Source: Hordeum vulgare subsp. vulgare (lineage: Eukaryota; Streptophyta; Magnoliopsida; Poales; Poaceae). Taken from it: 64,000 nucleotides of DNA. The stretch spans positions 173,644,689 through 173,708,688 of the forward strand of contig NC_058523.1 in assembly GCF_904849725.1 (NCBI RefSeq), given 5' to 3'. Below, one piece after another: positions 45,813 through 58,840 of the stretch. The position numbers were made by a program, and so were the translations under genes. The notes below the pieces were generated by a model. That model ran no database searches. It was given only the letters and a program-made list of their open reading frames with translations, and was not told the origin of the DNA. Numbering within the stretch: the first letter of the stretch is position 1; the number at the start of each line of letters is the position of its first letter.

Positions 45813-46741
45813 GGAAAAAGTCCAAAACAAACCTTGGAGTTATAGACGAAAGCTAAATCAAACCCTGAACTTTGAATCCCTGAAATCGGCACACCGAACT
45901 CACTGATCCTGGTCTATTTTAAACCATGACAAAACTTAGCCGGGATTTACTGAATTGGGCCTGGCCCATTAGCGCAGTTGCGCACGCGCGAACCCTCTGC
46001 TGTGTTTTTTTTTGTTTTTTCATTTTCTTTTTGCTTTTCCACATGTGTATATTTTTTTCAGTATCCAATGTATTTTTTAACACATATGTATATTTTTTTG
46101 ATAAACTTCCAATATTTTTCAACACATTATGTACATTTTAAAAGTACATCTTACAAAAAAATACATGGTAATATTTTTCTAAATAAATATTTTATATTTT
46201 ATAAATAACAATAAACATTTTATAAAATTGGTATATATATTTTTGAGGTATAAATAACAATAAACGTTGAATGTTTGGTGCTAGGATTATGCTCCTACAA
46301 ATTTATAAAATGCATGTTGGATCAATACGAATAGAATTAAAAATACGAATAGAATTAAAAATACAAATAGAATTAAAAATACGAATAGAATGAAAAAAAA
46401 CCAAACATTTTTTTGAAACAAAAAAGACACAGAATTTGTGACAAAAATAGAAAACATAAATATTTTTAACTTCTGAACAATTTTAAAAATGCGCGAACTT
46501 TTTTTAAACTTTGTAATTTTTTTTGTTAGTGGGATGGTCCAATTTCTGTCTATAAGAGTAGCAGCCTAGTAGGTTATCCCGGTCGGGATTGTGGTATTGT
46601 CAGAATCCCGGTGTGCCAAACGGGCCTAGGGTTCAAAATAGACCGGGATTACAAGTTCAGAGTGTCAATTTCAGGGATTCAAAGTTGAGGGTTTGATTTA
46701 GCTTTTGTCTATAACTTCAAGGTTTGTTTTGGACTTTTTCC
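45813..46741. mobile_element. Non-autonomous MULE-type element, copy C
   Basis: Same insertion site and inverted repeats as 13609-14556; 929 bases. The right target copy is TTATTTTTA (46742-46750); the left one has one extra T. One minisatellite unit fewer explains part of the length difference. Confidence 0.87.
46325..46395. repeat. 18-base minisatellite, copy C
   Basis: Four units of ATACGAATAGAATTAAAA type, against five in copy A. Confidence 0.88.
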
Positions 46742-46820
46742 TTATTTTTACCTCGCTCCCAACTCCTTCTTCTTGCTTGAGCCCGTACTTTGACCGCGCC
46801 ACAGCCGTGCAACCCCCATC

Positions 46821-49800
46821 ATGAGGCGATCTGATCGAGGAGCCCTTCGCCGTACTACTTCTCCTTTGAGTCGCGGGTCTTCTCCGCCACCATTAGCGCT
46901 GTCAGGTAAGTTCTCTTCTTTCCCAGATCTACCTGTTAATCCACCATAGTTTGGTAGCGTTTGTCGGAGTTCATCCATGTTCATCGCCATTGCTGACTTG
47001 CTTAGTTCTTGATGAAGCTTTTCCCATTGTTTACATTGCGGTAGATGTAGGGATCCATTTTCCTATAACTCTTCTGAAATGCCTTGAGGAATCTTTATTC
47101 AGATAACGAACTGCTGTTGCTCCATATTGTACTGTCATCCAAGCGCCATTGAATTTTTTTTATTGAACCATTGGTAGATCCATATTTTTATGCCATTTGA
47201 TAGAAATCTGTTTGTCCCACACTTAGTAGAATCTGAAGTCACTATTCTCCTTTAAGCCGCCTTTATGCTCATACCAACTTGTTTGATAGGATTGTAACTC
47301 GCCATCTTGGTAAACCGTCTTTATGTTAGGGCGACTTTAACATTGTAGGCTACCTTCTTTCTTGATTCCCTTGTTTTTTCAAAATAAATTCGTTCATCCA
47401 GGTAACCCGCCAAACATATTTCTGCACCTCTTTTTCTTCCTGAACCTGTCATTATGTCAAAGCCTTCCAAATGTGATTGGCTGCCGTCGATAATTTCTGA
47501 CGTCTCCCTTCAGCAATGCATGACCTTAGGAGTCTTTTCACCTGAGGAAGAAATCGGATGTCGAGCCGCTGCTCGAGAAGTACGTCCGTAACCCGCTGAA
47601 GGAGAGGTTGTGGTCTTCACCGATCACCTTGAACGAGGCTTTTCACCCCATGGATCAAAATTCTTTCGAGACGCCCTGCACTTCTACAATCTTTACCTTC
47701 AAGACTTGGCCCCAAACTCAATCAACAATTGATGCCAGTTTCAAGTTTTCTGTGAAGCATACTTGGAGATAGAGCCGACTGTTCTCTTGTTTAGGGAATT
47801 CTTCTACCTGAACCGCTAGACGGAATGTGCCGATGGACCCAGCTTAGAACTTGGTGGAGTCACAATTCAAAGGGGGCGAGAATGTGGCTTTCCTGCTGTT
47901 ACCCTGCCCAGTCACCCCAAGGGCTAGGGGAATACTTGGTTTTAGTGCAAAAATACTGCACTTGCCAACGAGAATCCCCTGCCAGGGTTTAGAGAGGAGT
48001 GCCTTCCGATGGTATTTAAAATTCTCGGATCACTAACTACCAAAGTACATACCACCCTTGCTTTTGTCTAGTCGAAGCGTAGGGCCTTAACTACCAATGT
48101 TTAACCGGGATTGACTTGATCCGGTGCTGGGTGGAGTGACGAATTATGCCATTGAGCCGCCGGGGTGACTTTATGTGCAAATATGACGGCGATTTGAACA
48201 ATTCACAATGTTTCACCAATGTCATGCTTGACTCTGATGAAGTCAATAACATTGTGAATAAGCTATCTAGCGAGTCCAAAGAAATCTGTTCCAAAACTGG
48301 ACTGAAGCCATTATGTATACAAAACCCGGCTCCTGAGGTAGATATCTTTAGCTATTACTCGCCTTGCTTATACTTTCCTTTACACCTTTGAAACTTGATT
48401 TCTTATCAATATTGCTGCAGAGAAACTCACCCTTGTGGAAGCGGAAACCAAGGAAAACGACTGTCAAGAAGGTCAAAGCTGCCCAATACAAGAAAAGGAA
48501 GAACAAAGCAGCTATTGACGAGTCATCTGTTATGGGCGAGTCACAGACCGTCGAAGACCAATCTGAGGTAAATGTTTCATCCATCCCTTTATTTTAACGT
48601 GTGTTGTACTAAATATTTTGTTCAATCTCACGAGGATGACGTTGAGAGCGATGCTGAAGATGTCGAGGTAATTTCAATATCTTCCTACTCAGATATTTCC
48701 TTCGTAAGGCCTCCAAGGCGAGTTTGTAGGAAAGTTCCTTTGACTCATCCAGATGCTTATTTGGATCCTGACTTCCTTTTGAAGAAGGCTACTTATACTC
48801 CAAAGTGCCACACTCGTAGTTCCTTAGGCGATCTTATGGGGGGTTTCCCCGAGAAAACAACCAGTCGTAAACGCCAAAGTGAGGTGCCTTTCATCCTAAT
48901 TCTTCCTTTCGTATGAGTAAATTCTATTTGTTGATTACTCAAACTTTCCGGGTTTCACCTTAATAGGTATCACCACCTTCATCGAGCGACTCGACTGCTT
49001 CAAAATTTCCACCTCTTGTTCGTCTCCCAGGGTAAGCCTTTATTTGTATATCTAACACTTGCCTCATCACTTATACTTCATTATATATGTCTCAACCTTT
49101 ATCCCTCAGGGCTCATGCCAAGAAAAGAACTGGTGGGTCATCACACAATCCTGAAGCGCGTGAAGAGAAGGAAATGGATATTACTATCCCTGAAGCTCAG
49201 GCTGAACCGGCCGACACTCGTACCAAGCTTCCTAAAACTTATACAAATGTTATGGACGATCTTCCTGATGTCCAAGCTGACCTACCAAAATTTGACAATA
49301 CGGCCATGGAGGCGAGTCAGAAAAACAATCTTAATCCGTCGAGTCCTCCAGAGACAACCAAAGATGTTGTGTCCGATGAAGATAGGGTTGTCATTACTAG
49401 GATGGGTTACACAACGCCCATCTTCACCGTGATGGGTAAGCATACTGCCAAGGGTGCGAGAACCGAAGTGGAGAAAGGGAAAGCTAAACTTGAGGTTCCC
49501 AATATTGAGAAACTTGACTTTGAAGAAGTGCATGCTGGATATCTTAGCCGCCTCTCCATGAGCCGGGATATGGCAGTCAGCCTGGTTAATATGATGAAGA
49601 AGAGATATGAGGTATGTTGTTCTTCAATAACTCATTCCATATATCCTCATATAGCCCCCAAGGCCTGGGTCATCTTCTTGAAGATGTGCCGGGTCTTGTT
49701 GATATTTGTGTAAAACTTCAACCTGTAGACCCCAAGGGTCGGGTCATCTTTCTTGAAGATGAGTCGGGTCTTTGTCAAAATTAACGTGAAACTTCAATAT

Positions 49801-50881
49801 GTAGCCCCCAAGGGCCGGGTCATCTTCTTGAAGATGAGATGGGTCTTTGTCAAAATTAACGTGAAACTTCAACTTGTAGCCCCCAAGGGCCGGGTCATCT
49901 TCTTGAAGATGAGCCTGGTCTTTGTCAAAATTAACGTGAAACTTTCACCTGTAGCCCCCAAGGTCCGGGTCATCTTCTTGAAAATGAGCCGGGTCTTTGT
50001 CAAAATTAACGTGAAATTTCAAGCTGTAGCCCCCAAGGGCCGGGTCATCTTCTAGAAGATGAGCCAGGTCTTTGTTAAAATTAACGTGAAACTTCAACCT
50101 GTAGCCCCCAAGGGCCGGGTCATCTTATGAGCCAGGTCTATATAAATAATGTGAAACAAAACTAACATGCATTAGCCCCCAAGTGTCAAGTATATTGCAT
50201 GCAATCTGCTTGAGACTTGATACCAATCTTCTATGCAAGTAAAGAAGTCTTTTAGAGTCCATATTGGCGGCTCAGCTTTGAGCTAATTACCATCTTGTGT
50301 TGATTATATAGGAATATTTGGGCCAAGCTGACTCATACTTGAATAGTATGAAGAAAAATCTGGCACTGCAGGAAGACGCCAAAGCTGAAGCTGAGGAAAA
50401 ACTTAAGATTACCTTGGCAGAGATGGAAAAAATTAGGACTGCGCAAACATTATATAAAGAGACGGCCAAAGCTGATAAAGCCGCCTTGTTGAAACGTGCT
50501 CGAGACATCGAGGGTCGGCTGAAACTGTCTACTGAAGAGTTAATTGGTCTGAAATGACATATCTCCAGGATGACCAGTGGCGTGTTCGCTAAGTACTTTG
50601 TATGTAAGATTATCAATTGCAACCATTGTAATGGACAGAAAACCGACGGGCGACTCACATTCCATAATGTTTTTGTTGCAGGCCCTCGATCGGCCAATCT
50701 TCAAGATGAGTGTGTGCTGAAATACCTTAACAGAACAACTTTATGCTGGCGACCTATTCACCATCAAAGTTGTTTGGAGTGACAAAGAGATGGTGAAATT
50801 CATCAGTGACATGCTGAGGCGCCTCTGAACCATGATGACGGGAAAATGGTGAGGCGTGAAAACACGCGTCCACGTCATTGA
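46821..50881 (+). pseudogene. PF04195-like gene, copy C, broken
   Basis: Possible first exon from 46821 to the donor CAG/GTAAGT (46905/46906); main frame from 47454 (MSKPSKCDWLPS). The same internal stops as in A and B are present. It keeps the 24-base acidic stretch (about 48641-48664) and the GT donor after CAATCTGAG. The Pro/Glu-rich exon (49087-49620) is open; three bases are missing near 49125 compared with A and B (KKRRTGG versus KKRTGG), in frame. Coiled coil at 50318-50557. Confidence 0.7.
49652..50130 (+). repeat. Stem-loop array i, copy C
   Basis: Seven units of about 75 bases with TCATCTT/AAGATGA arms. The sixth unit has the loop CTAG and intact arms. Confidence 0.88.
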
Positions 50882-51315
50882 TACATAGTGAATAAAATAT
50901 AGCACATACAATATACAAAATAAAGATCAAACATTACAGGTACCTTTTTTCCAGAATTCTTATATTTACATAAAAATTCTATTAATTACATCTCCGAAGA
51001 GAAAACCCCTGATTAAGAATTCCAACATATCTATTACATGAGATTGCAACACATTCCTATTACAATATGCTACAAGAAAAATCCTCCTCGCGGTCGACGT
51101 TGAACTCCGGCGTGGGAACTTGAAGTTTATATGCGTCGATTATCTTTGACGCCGTTATGTTTGATGGTTTGCCATATATTTATTTAACATGCAATTATTT
51201 TGTTTGTGCTCAACTTCATTTATTTTATGATTTAAAATGAAGGTTGATTTGGTCCAAGCTTGATTTGGCCCCCTGTTTTCAAGCATAGGATGCATCCATG
51301 CATTTTAATATTTAA
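50882..51315. other. Link region, copy C
   Basis: Counterpart of 18685-19105; no gene seen. Confidence 0.5.
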
Positions 51316-51935
51316 CGCTGATATCATGGTATTCATTTCAGAGAATCCCTGCTTGGAGCATAATTGATGTTCTATTTGGTTGATGGTTTATGCCATGGAA
51401 TTCATTTTGAAGAACCCATGACATGCCATAATTGTGTATTTGTTATATGGATGTTGTATGCCATGGAATTCGTATGAGAGAACCCATGTCATAGCATAAT
51501 TTTCTTATTTTATGGCTCATGCCCCAGAATTCGTATGGAAGAATCCATGCCATAAGATATTTTATATTTTTTTTGTCAACTTGTGACTTATACCGTGGAA
51601 CTCGTATGAAGGAACCCACGACATAAGATACTATGTATTTTCTTTATTTTATGACTTATGTCATGGAATTTGTATGAGAAGAACCCATGACATAGAATAA
51701 TTTGTATTTTCTTTGGTTTTATGACTTATGCCATGTAATTCATATGAGAAGAACCCATGACATAGCGTAATTGTGTATTTTCTTTGGCTCATGGCTTAGT
51801 CATTTTATGGCTTGCGTCATGGAATTCGTGAGAAAGAACCCATGCACGAAATGTACTTTCATGTCATGGAATTCAAATCTAAGGAACCTATGCGTAGAGC
51901 ATTTTATGAATTTTTCCACACATGGCATGTCCACG
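51316..51935. repeat. Stem-loop array ii, copy C
   Basis: Same order of units as copies A and B. The unit near 51593 keeps CGTGG/CCACG. Confidence 0.85.
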
Positions 51936-51947
51936 TGAAGAAAAAGT

Positions 51948-52806
51948 ACGTTCTTGATCCGAACCACAAGGCCGAACCTAAGGGATGATTTGATGAGTTA
52001 TATGTTCCTTGATCTGAACCAAAAGGCCGAACCTAAGGACATGATTTGGTGAATTTTATGTTCCTCAATCCGAACCAAATGACCGAACCTAAGGACATGG
52101 TTTGGTGAATTATATGTTCCTTGATGCGAACCAAACGGCCGAACCTAAGGACATGATTTGGTGGATTTTTTGTTCCTTGATCCGAACCAAACGGCCGAAC
52201 CTAAGGACATGATTTGGTGGATTTTATGTTCCTTGATCCGAACCAAACGGCCGAACCTAAGGACATGATTTAGTGGATTTTATGTTCCTTGATCCGAACC
52301 AAACGACCAAATATAAGGACATGATTTGATGAATTTTATGTTCCTTGATCCGAACCAAAAGGCCGAACCTAAGGACATGATTTGATGAATTTTATATTCC
52401 TTGATCCGAACCAAACGACCGAACCTAAGGACATGATTTGGTGAATTTTATGTTCCTTGGTCCAAACCAGACGGTCTAATCTAAGGATATGCTTTGAGCT
52501 ATGAGAAGAGATGTCTCCTTGATCCGAACCAAACAGCTGAAGCTAAGGGCAAAACTTCATGAGATGAGAAAGAGAGAAAAATCCTTGATCCGAACCAAAC
52601 CACCGAAATTAAGAATAAGATTTCATGTGTGAGAAGAGAGAGCCCCTTGATCCGAACCAAGCGGTCGAAACTACGGGCATGATTTGATGAGATGAAACCA
52701 ACACCTTGATTTGTATCGTAATGGCCGAATCAAGGCCTTGAGTTTTGGAAAAGGAGGAAGAAGAAAGCCCCATGGCTCGTACCTTGGTGGCCGAACCATG
52801 GGCTAG
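51948..52806. repeat. Stem-loop array iii, copy C
   Basis: About fifteen units. CCTTGATT/AATCAAGG near 52703-52736 and CCCATGG/CCATGGG near 52769-52803 are both intact. Confidence 0.88.
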
Positions 52807-52985
52807 AGAAGAACCATGATTCCCACCTTCTCACCGCTGCAGGCAGAACGCTGGCCTCCTTGCTTCTTGTTTTTCCTATTTGTTTCTATGCGTGTATGTA
52901 TAACTTTGCAGTGGGAGGTAAGGAGAATGGTCGGCCGACTGAGAGCAAAATGGATCCAACCTCCTGTGTCATATGCTAGCGCCTG

Positions 52986-52994
52986 TATTTATAG
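52986..52994 (-). promoter_or_regulatory. Minus-strand TATA box, copy C
   Basis: CTATAAATACAGG on the minus strand, as in copy A. Confidence 0.6.
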
Positions 52995-55900
52995 GAGCCG
53001 ATGAGCAGCCAAGGCTCTCGCGCACCCTGCCCACGTCCTCCAGATCGTGGTGCCCGTGAGATCGTGGGAATGGGGGCTGCTTATTTCCTTTTTTCTATTT
53101 CTTTATTGCTAATTAACCGACAACCTCTAATTAGTTTGTGCTTCGGCCATGTTCTCTCAACGTGTGAGCCATGTGTACTAACCTTGCATACGTGAATGAG
53201 TGATGGATGAGACTATGCATGTTCATGTATGTGGACATTTTGAAAGTGGGCCAGGCCTAATTAGTTTTAATGATTTATTAAGGCTAATTTCCCTAACATA
53301 GCATGAGATAGAGACATGGGAAAATATCCTTTCATTGATAGTTCTATGATGGTGCCTGAGACATTTTTGTTCATGCGTTGCACAAATATTTGATTAGTCG
53401 ATGTAGAATAATATACTCACATTTATTTCGTGAAATAATATTTTGACGACTTTGACATCGGTCATGATAATTTAAATTTATGTTAATACTAGAATTCTAT
53501 CATGAGTGAAATCTCCTTACGAAAAAAGCTTGATGAGTATTATCTGTTTTATCATATTTTACAAATATCGGCTCTTCCCAATGTGTGACAGACCGAGGCC
53601 GACGTTCCAGAAGATCCACCTTTATTTCGTTTTTGCCGCGTGTCTATTTTTATTTGTCGCATCATCATCGCATCATGCACATCATCAGTATTGCATCGGT
53701 ATCCTGTTGCCGTCAGTTTTCGAACTTACATCCGTTATTAGTTGCCGGTTCGCGTCGTTGTCCGTTCTGAGCCCGACCGCACACGCACGCGCCCGCGGCA
53801 TCGTTTAAATCTTGTTTTCAAAGGTGTGTGTAAAACTTTCTCTGATTGGGGTGAGATTTGACGTGCGGTGTTATTTTAATATAGGTAGGCCGCTTGTCAA
53901 GTTTCATCGCAATCGGAGTCCGTCTGGTACCCAAACCGTCGACCGTAGCGGCACCGTATTCGGTCTATCGTTGGACGTTTGTCGGCGTATTAAAAATTGT
54001 TGCCGCGCCGCCCGTTTCCCTCTCGTCTCCGGTAAACCACTCTTCACAGCCACGTACCCGTTTCCGCATGTGGAATCGTACGAATCCGACCGCACGGTTG
54101 GATCTAAAACGGAATTCCGGTTAATCTAGCCCCCCTATTGTCTATAAATAGACCCCCTCCTAATTATTTAGGCACCCAACCCCCTGTGCCTCGGGATCTA
54201 CGCACCTACCCCTAACCCTAATTCCCCACTCTCTCTCCCCCTCCAGCCGCCGGGCCCGTCGAGCCCAGATCGGGCCCGGGCAGGCCCATCTCCCAGCCGA
54301 GCTCCGTGGCTTCCCTAGCGCCGCCGCTTGTCGCCGCGAGCACCTCTCCGCGCCGCCCGCAGCAGTCCGTGCCCTCGTCGGAGCCTCCCACAGGCCAGAG
54401 CCCGCCGGAGTTCGCCCCTCGCTCCGGCCAGCAGCCGCGCACCATGGCCACCAGTTGCCCTCGCCGGAGACCTGCAGTACCGCCAGTAGCCGCCGGCGCC
54501 CAGCCCCGGCCGCCCCGTGCCAGATCCGCGCCTCTGCGTCCCCGCGCCCTCGCCGGTGCACCGCCGCCCTCCAGAACGGCGCCTCCCGTCCCCGGCAGCT
54601 GTCCCGTTCCTGGTTGCAGCCGAGCGGGCCTCCCGGTCCTGGCGGGATCGTGGAGGGTACGAGCCTCGCCCGCTGGCGCGTTGACCAGCCGGGTGGGCCG
54701 CCGCGAGCGCCACCAACCCCCCCTCGGCCGGGCCCCGCAGTAGGCCCAGTCCGGTGCTGCAGCGCCTCCCCAGGCCCAGGCCTCGCCCAGCCTCTTCCTC
54801 AGCGCACATCCAGGCCAGCCCATGGTAAGCCCCGCCCCTATTCCTCGCTCCGAACGCCCTTTAGTCTTCATTCGCTCCCTCTAGGCCCGGTTAGATTAAT
54901 TAGTAATTTCGGAATTAATATATATTCCAGAGAATAAACCGTATATTAGAACGCGTGTAATTTTTAATCCGTAAGTCGGATTGCGATGAGTTGTATATGG
55001 TTTTGGTGTAGAATTTCACGTAGAATCCGAATTTATAACTTGCATATTTGTTTGACATGGTTTGCCGTGCCAAATGCATAGATTTACGTGTTGTTCCAAT
55101 AGGATTCATTCCGTAGTTTTTTTTCGCGCGTGTCCGGTTTCTCGAATGCCGTAGTAGAAATGTCCATGTTTTAGGAACCCTCTTGCCATGTATTCTAGAG
55201 CGGTCATTGGTATTTTTTTGCGTGTAGGGATTTGCCGCTAGTTTATTTCCCGTGTTTAGGTTTATATCTCGCATTTACGTGTGGCAATATTTTTGTTGTG
55301 CAACCCCACATGTTTATATGTTTTCGGGGTAGAAAAATCCATAGGATTTTTCTGTGTAATTAGTTTTAGCTTTTGAGCAAGTTAGTTCACGCAATATTTT
55401 GCCATGTTGCCCTCTTGTTTTTTTCGTAGGATTTATTCCGTGCTTCGTTTGGAGGACTTGTCAACTAGAGAGTTGCCCTTTGATGTTTAGTCTAGCCCCT
55501 GGTAATTTTGGTTGCAATAGAAATGCTTGTTTACGGGCGGTTTGCTTGCTCTCAAGTTGCTAGAAATAGTGCTGATTTGAAGGTGCTGAAATATTTCTAA
55601 GTCTGGAATCTGTTATATTTTGTTGCTGTCTTGTCTTGCTTCTACCTTGTGATCTGTATCTCTTTTGAGGTTGGTGCAATGGAGTTAGTTGTAGACTTTG
55701 GGATTATCTAGCATGATGGGAATTTTCATGTCATTTGGAGTCCTGTAGCTAATGGTTTTGCTGCTGTCAATATGCCTCCAGACCGAAATCTGCATTTTCA
55801 TGAAGTGTTATTTTCACTAAGTCTGAAATAGTGTGTGACAAGCCATTTTGTGTCTTCTTTTCCATTCTTCCATGATGCCATGCTAGATCTTGCTGGTTGT

Positions 55901-58398
55901 ATGTTTTGAAGTGCTCGTGACCGTCGTTGCACACATATTGCATTCATGCCATCATATCTTGCGTTGCTTGTATCTTTTGATCCGTAGCTCCGTTGGAGAT
56001 GATCCCTATGTGTAAATTGCTTGTAACGACACGTAGAATCACGTGAACATATTTGTTTTGCTGTTTAACATTTAATTAAATGTGTTAGTTCAGATCTGGG
56101 GAGAATTGTAAATTAACATGTGAGGTCGTTTCAGAGAGGCTATATGTCATTTCCGACCTTATTTAAAATGCCTAGATAGGTAGTTTAATTACGCTTCACC
56201 TCTTGCCATGTCTAACCACATTTAATATTGCCGTGTATCTAATCGGGATAGAACTAAATAAATAAACGTGGAGTTTCGTCAATATGCAACTCGTTGCATG
56301 TTGAACTTCACTTAATGTGTAGTGTTTGATTGTGTGATTTGTCATGTGGTGCTTGCATGTGTTCAGCTGCTCATGCATCATTTGTGTTGTGCATCATGTG
56401 GTGAATATCGTGTGTTGATTTGTGTTTCCGGTTTGCTTCGTCTCGATAGATTTCCGCAAGCGTGTTGGAAAGTGAGGACCCGTTCGACTACGTCGGTTCG
56501 TCTACTTCACGGAGTCATTCTTCTTCTCAGTGGGATCTCAGGCAAGACGACCATTTCCCCAGATATCATTACTATCATTGCCATGCTAGTTTATCGCTTC
56601 TATCAATTATGTCTCGTTGCCTACCACATGTTAAATACCAGCCTCTCAACAATGCCATGAAACCTTCAACTGTTCACAACCTAGCAAACCACTGATTGGC
56701 TATGTTACTGCTTGCTTAACCATGTTGTTAGCGTTGCTAGTTGCATGTGCAGTTTCTTCCATGTGATAACATGAGTTCCTTGTTATATCACCATATTAAA
56801 TGCTATTTAATTTAATGCACCTATATACTTGGTAAAAGGTGGAAGACTCGACCTTTCTAGCCTGGTGTTTTGTTCCTCCTTTGCCCTCTTAGTTTCGGCT
56901 ACCGGTGTTATGTTCCATAATTGAGCTCTCCTAACACGATCGGGGTTGTTATGGGGACCCCCTTGATAATTTCTTTTAGATTAAAGCTGGTCTGGCAAGC
57001 CCCAACTTTGGTACTACATTTGCTTAATAACCTAATAAAATTGCATAGGGTCTTTCTGGACCCCGAGGATAATTAATCAATCCCGGGCCAGTGCTCCTCA
57101 TGAGTGTTGGTCCAAAACAAAGCAACTTATTAACGCTACCCGGGGCAACTCGACGTTTGGCGTGGTAACCATCGCTCATCCGTCGTGTCCTGAGAACGAG
57201 ATACGCGGCTCCTATCGGGATCGTCGACACGTTGGGCGGCCTTGCTGGATTAGTTTTACCTTTGACGAGATATCTTGTGCATCGGGATTCCGATGATGCT
57301 TTGGGTAATCTCAGAGTTGGGGTTTTCCACTAAGGAATCCGACGAGACCGCGAGTGTCGTGATTGAGGATTTCTATGTGGCTTGTGGTAATTTGTGATGG
57401 ACTAGTTGGAGCACCCCTGTAGGGTTAAATCTTTTCGGAAAGCCGTGCCCGTAGTTATGTGGCAACGTGGAAACTTTGCTTAACACTGGTTCTAGATAAC
57501 TTGAAGTTAACTTAATTAAAATATGCCAACTGTGTGCGTAACCGTGACTGTCTCTTTCGTGAGTTCCTTCTCCGGTCGAGGACACGGTGGGGTTATGTCT
57601 GACGTAGGTAGGTGTTCAGGATCATTCATTTGATCATCAGTAGTTACGTCCGTTATGCGTAGTTCTTCCCCCCTCTTATATCTCGTACTCGTAAGTTAGC
57701 CACCTCACAATATTCTTAGTCGCTGATGCAGCCTCACCACTTAACCATGCCTCACCTAATAAGCTTTGCTAGTCTTGATACCTTTGGAAATGAGATTGCT
57801 GAGTCCCGTGTGGCTCACAGATTACTACACCACCAGTTGCAGGTACATGTAAAGATTATTTGACGCGAGCGCGTTGATTGTTCATTTGGAGTTGATTCTT
57901 CTTCTTCTTCTTCTTCATCGATCTTGGATGGGTTCCAGGCCGGCAGCCTAGGATAGTAAGGATGGACGCCGTTCTTCTTTTCTCGTTGTTTTCGTCCGTA
58001 ATCGGACCCTGCTCTTCTTCATGATGATTATGTATTGTACTGTTGTGACTCTGATGTAGCTTGTGGCGAGTGTAAGCCAATTCTATATATATATCTCTTC
58101 TTTTCAGTACATGTACTTGTAACGATATCCATTCTTGCGACACGACGAGATGCGCTTCTATCCCTGACGAGGCCCTCGTGCCAAATTGAGGATAGGGTCG
58201 CATCTTGGGCGTGACACAATGTCTGCAATATCGGCAATATATCATATCATCATTTCCGTCAGCCGTCATCTAAGTGGTTGATGCTGCTATTTTAAAATTG
58301 TTCTTTTCGTTACTAAACGTTTTTTGTCGTTTGCATTTATCTAAATTTTGATATGGTATATGCACTCTATTTCATCTTGGTCAAAATCTATGTCAACA
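52995..58398 (-). mobile_element. Putative gypsy 3' LTR (U3 part) split by a solo LTR, copy C
   Basis: Pieces 52995-53583 and 58217-58398 flank the Sukkula-like LTR. The right edge has TGTTGACATAG on the minus strand next to the purine-rich CTCGAGGGGCATC, as in the first block. Confidence 0.5.
53584..58216 (+). mobile_element. Solo LTR, Sukkula-like, copy C, full length
   Basis: 4633 bases from TGTGACAGACCGAGGCC to CATCTTGGGCGTGACA, with CAATG at 53579-53583 and 58217-58221. The stretch 58191-58215 agrees with the Sukkula LTR marker primer as I recall it. LTRs of 4.5 kb are what is reported for this LARD family. TATA box TATAAATA at 54143-54150, CT-rich leader after it, GC-rich stretch at 54240-54825, donor-like CATGGTAAGCC near 54822. 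No internal domain follows, so recombination between two LTRs has removed it. Confidence 0.88.
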
Positions 58399-58840
58399 GA
58401 TGCCCCTCGAGGTCTGGAAGCGAATATTTTTTACGATTCGGTTTGAGAAGTCGAAAATATACTTCAACATATTCCATCACATATGTATGTCCCAAATATT
58501 CATATTAGTGCAGGCGACACACTTATTTTGTCCACCCGTCCAACTTGATATTTTCTAGCATGCTTGTGTTTTCTTTTTTGAAAGTTTGTTAGTCCCTTCA
58601 TTGGATAAGGACTCAATCTTAAAGGTCGGTTATAAGTTACGGTCTAATAGAGGCGCATATCCTTCTCCCTGTCGTTTCACAGGGGTACTTTATTTGCATA
58701 TTTGCGAACTCTAGATATCAAGCTTCAACAGATTTGGCGTTAAAGCATCTTATTTATTTACACTATCATTGTGTATGGCCTGAAGTCTTATTTATTTTAT
58801 TCCATTTTGCATTTTACATATTTATGTACGAACTTTGTTT
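58399..58840. other. 3' untranslated stretch of gypsy, second block
   Basis: Counterpart of 33823-34264; nothing coding. Confidence 0.4.

Larger units (their letters stand above)
45042..50881 (+). mobile_element. Plus-strand retroelement with PF04195-like gene, copy C
   Basis: Counterpart of 12836-18684 with the same TGTCGTGGTTTATCACGACA start, TATA-like box, nested MULE-type element and gene remains. It is the best-preserved copy. Confidence 0.6.
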
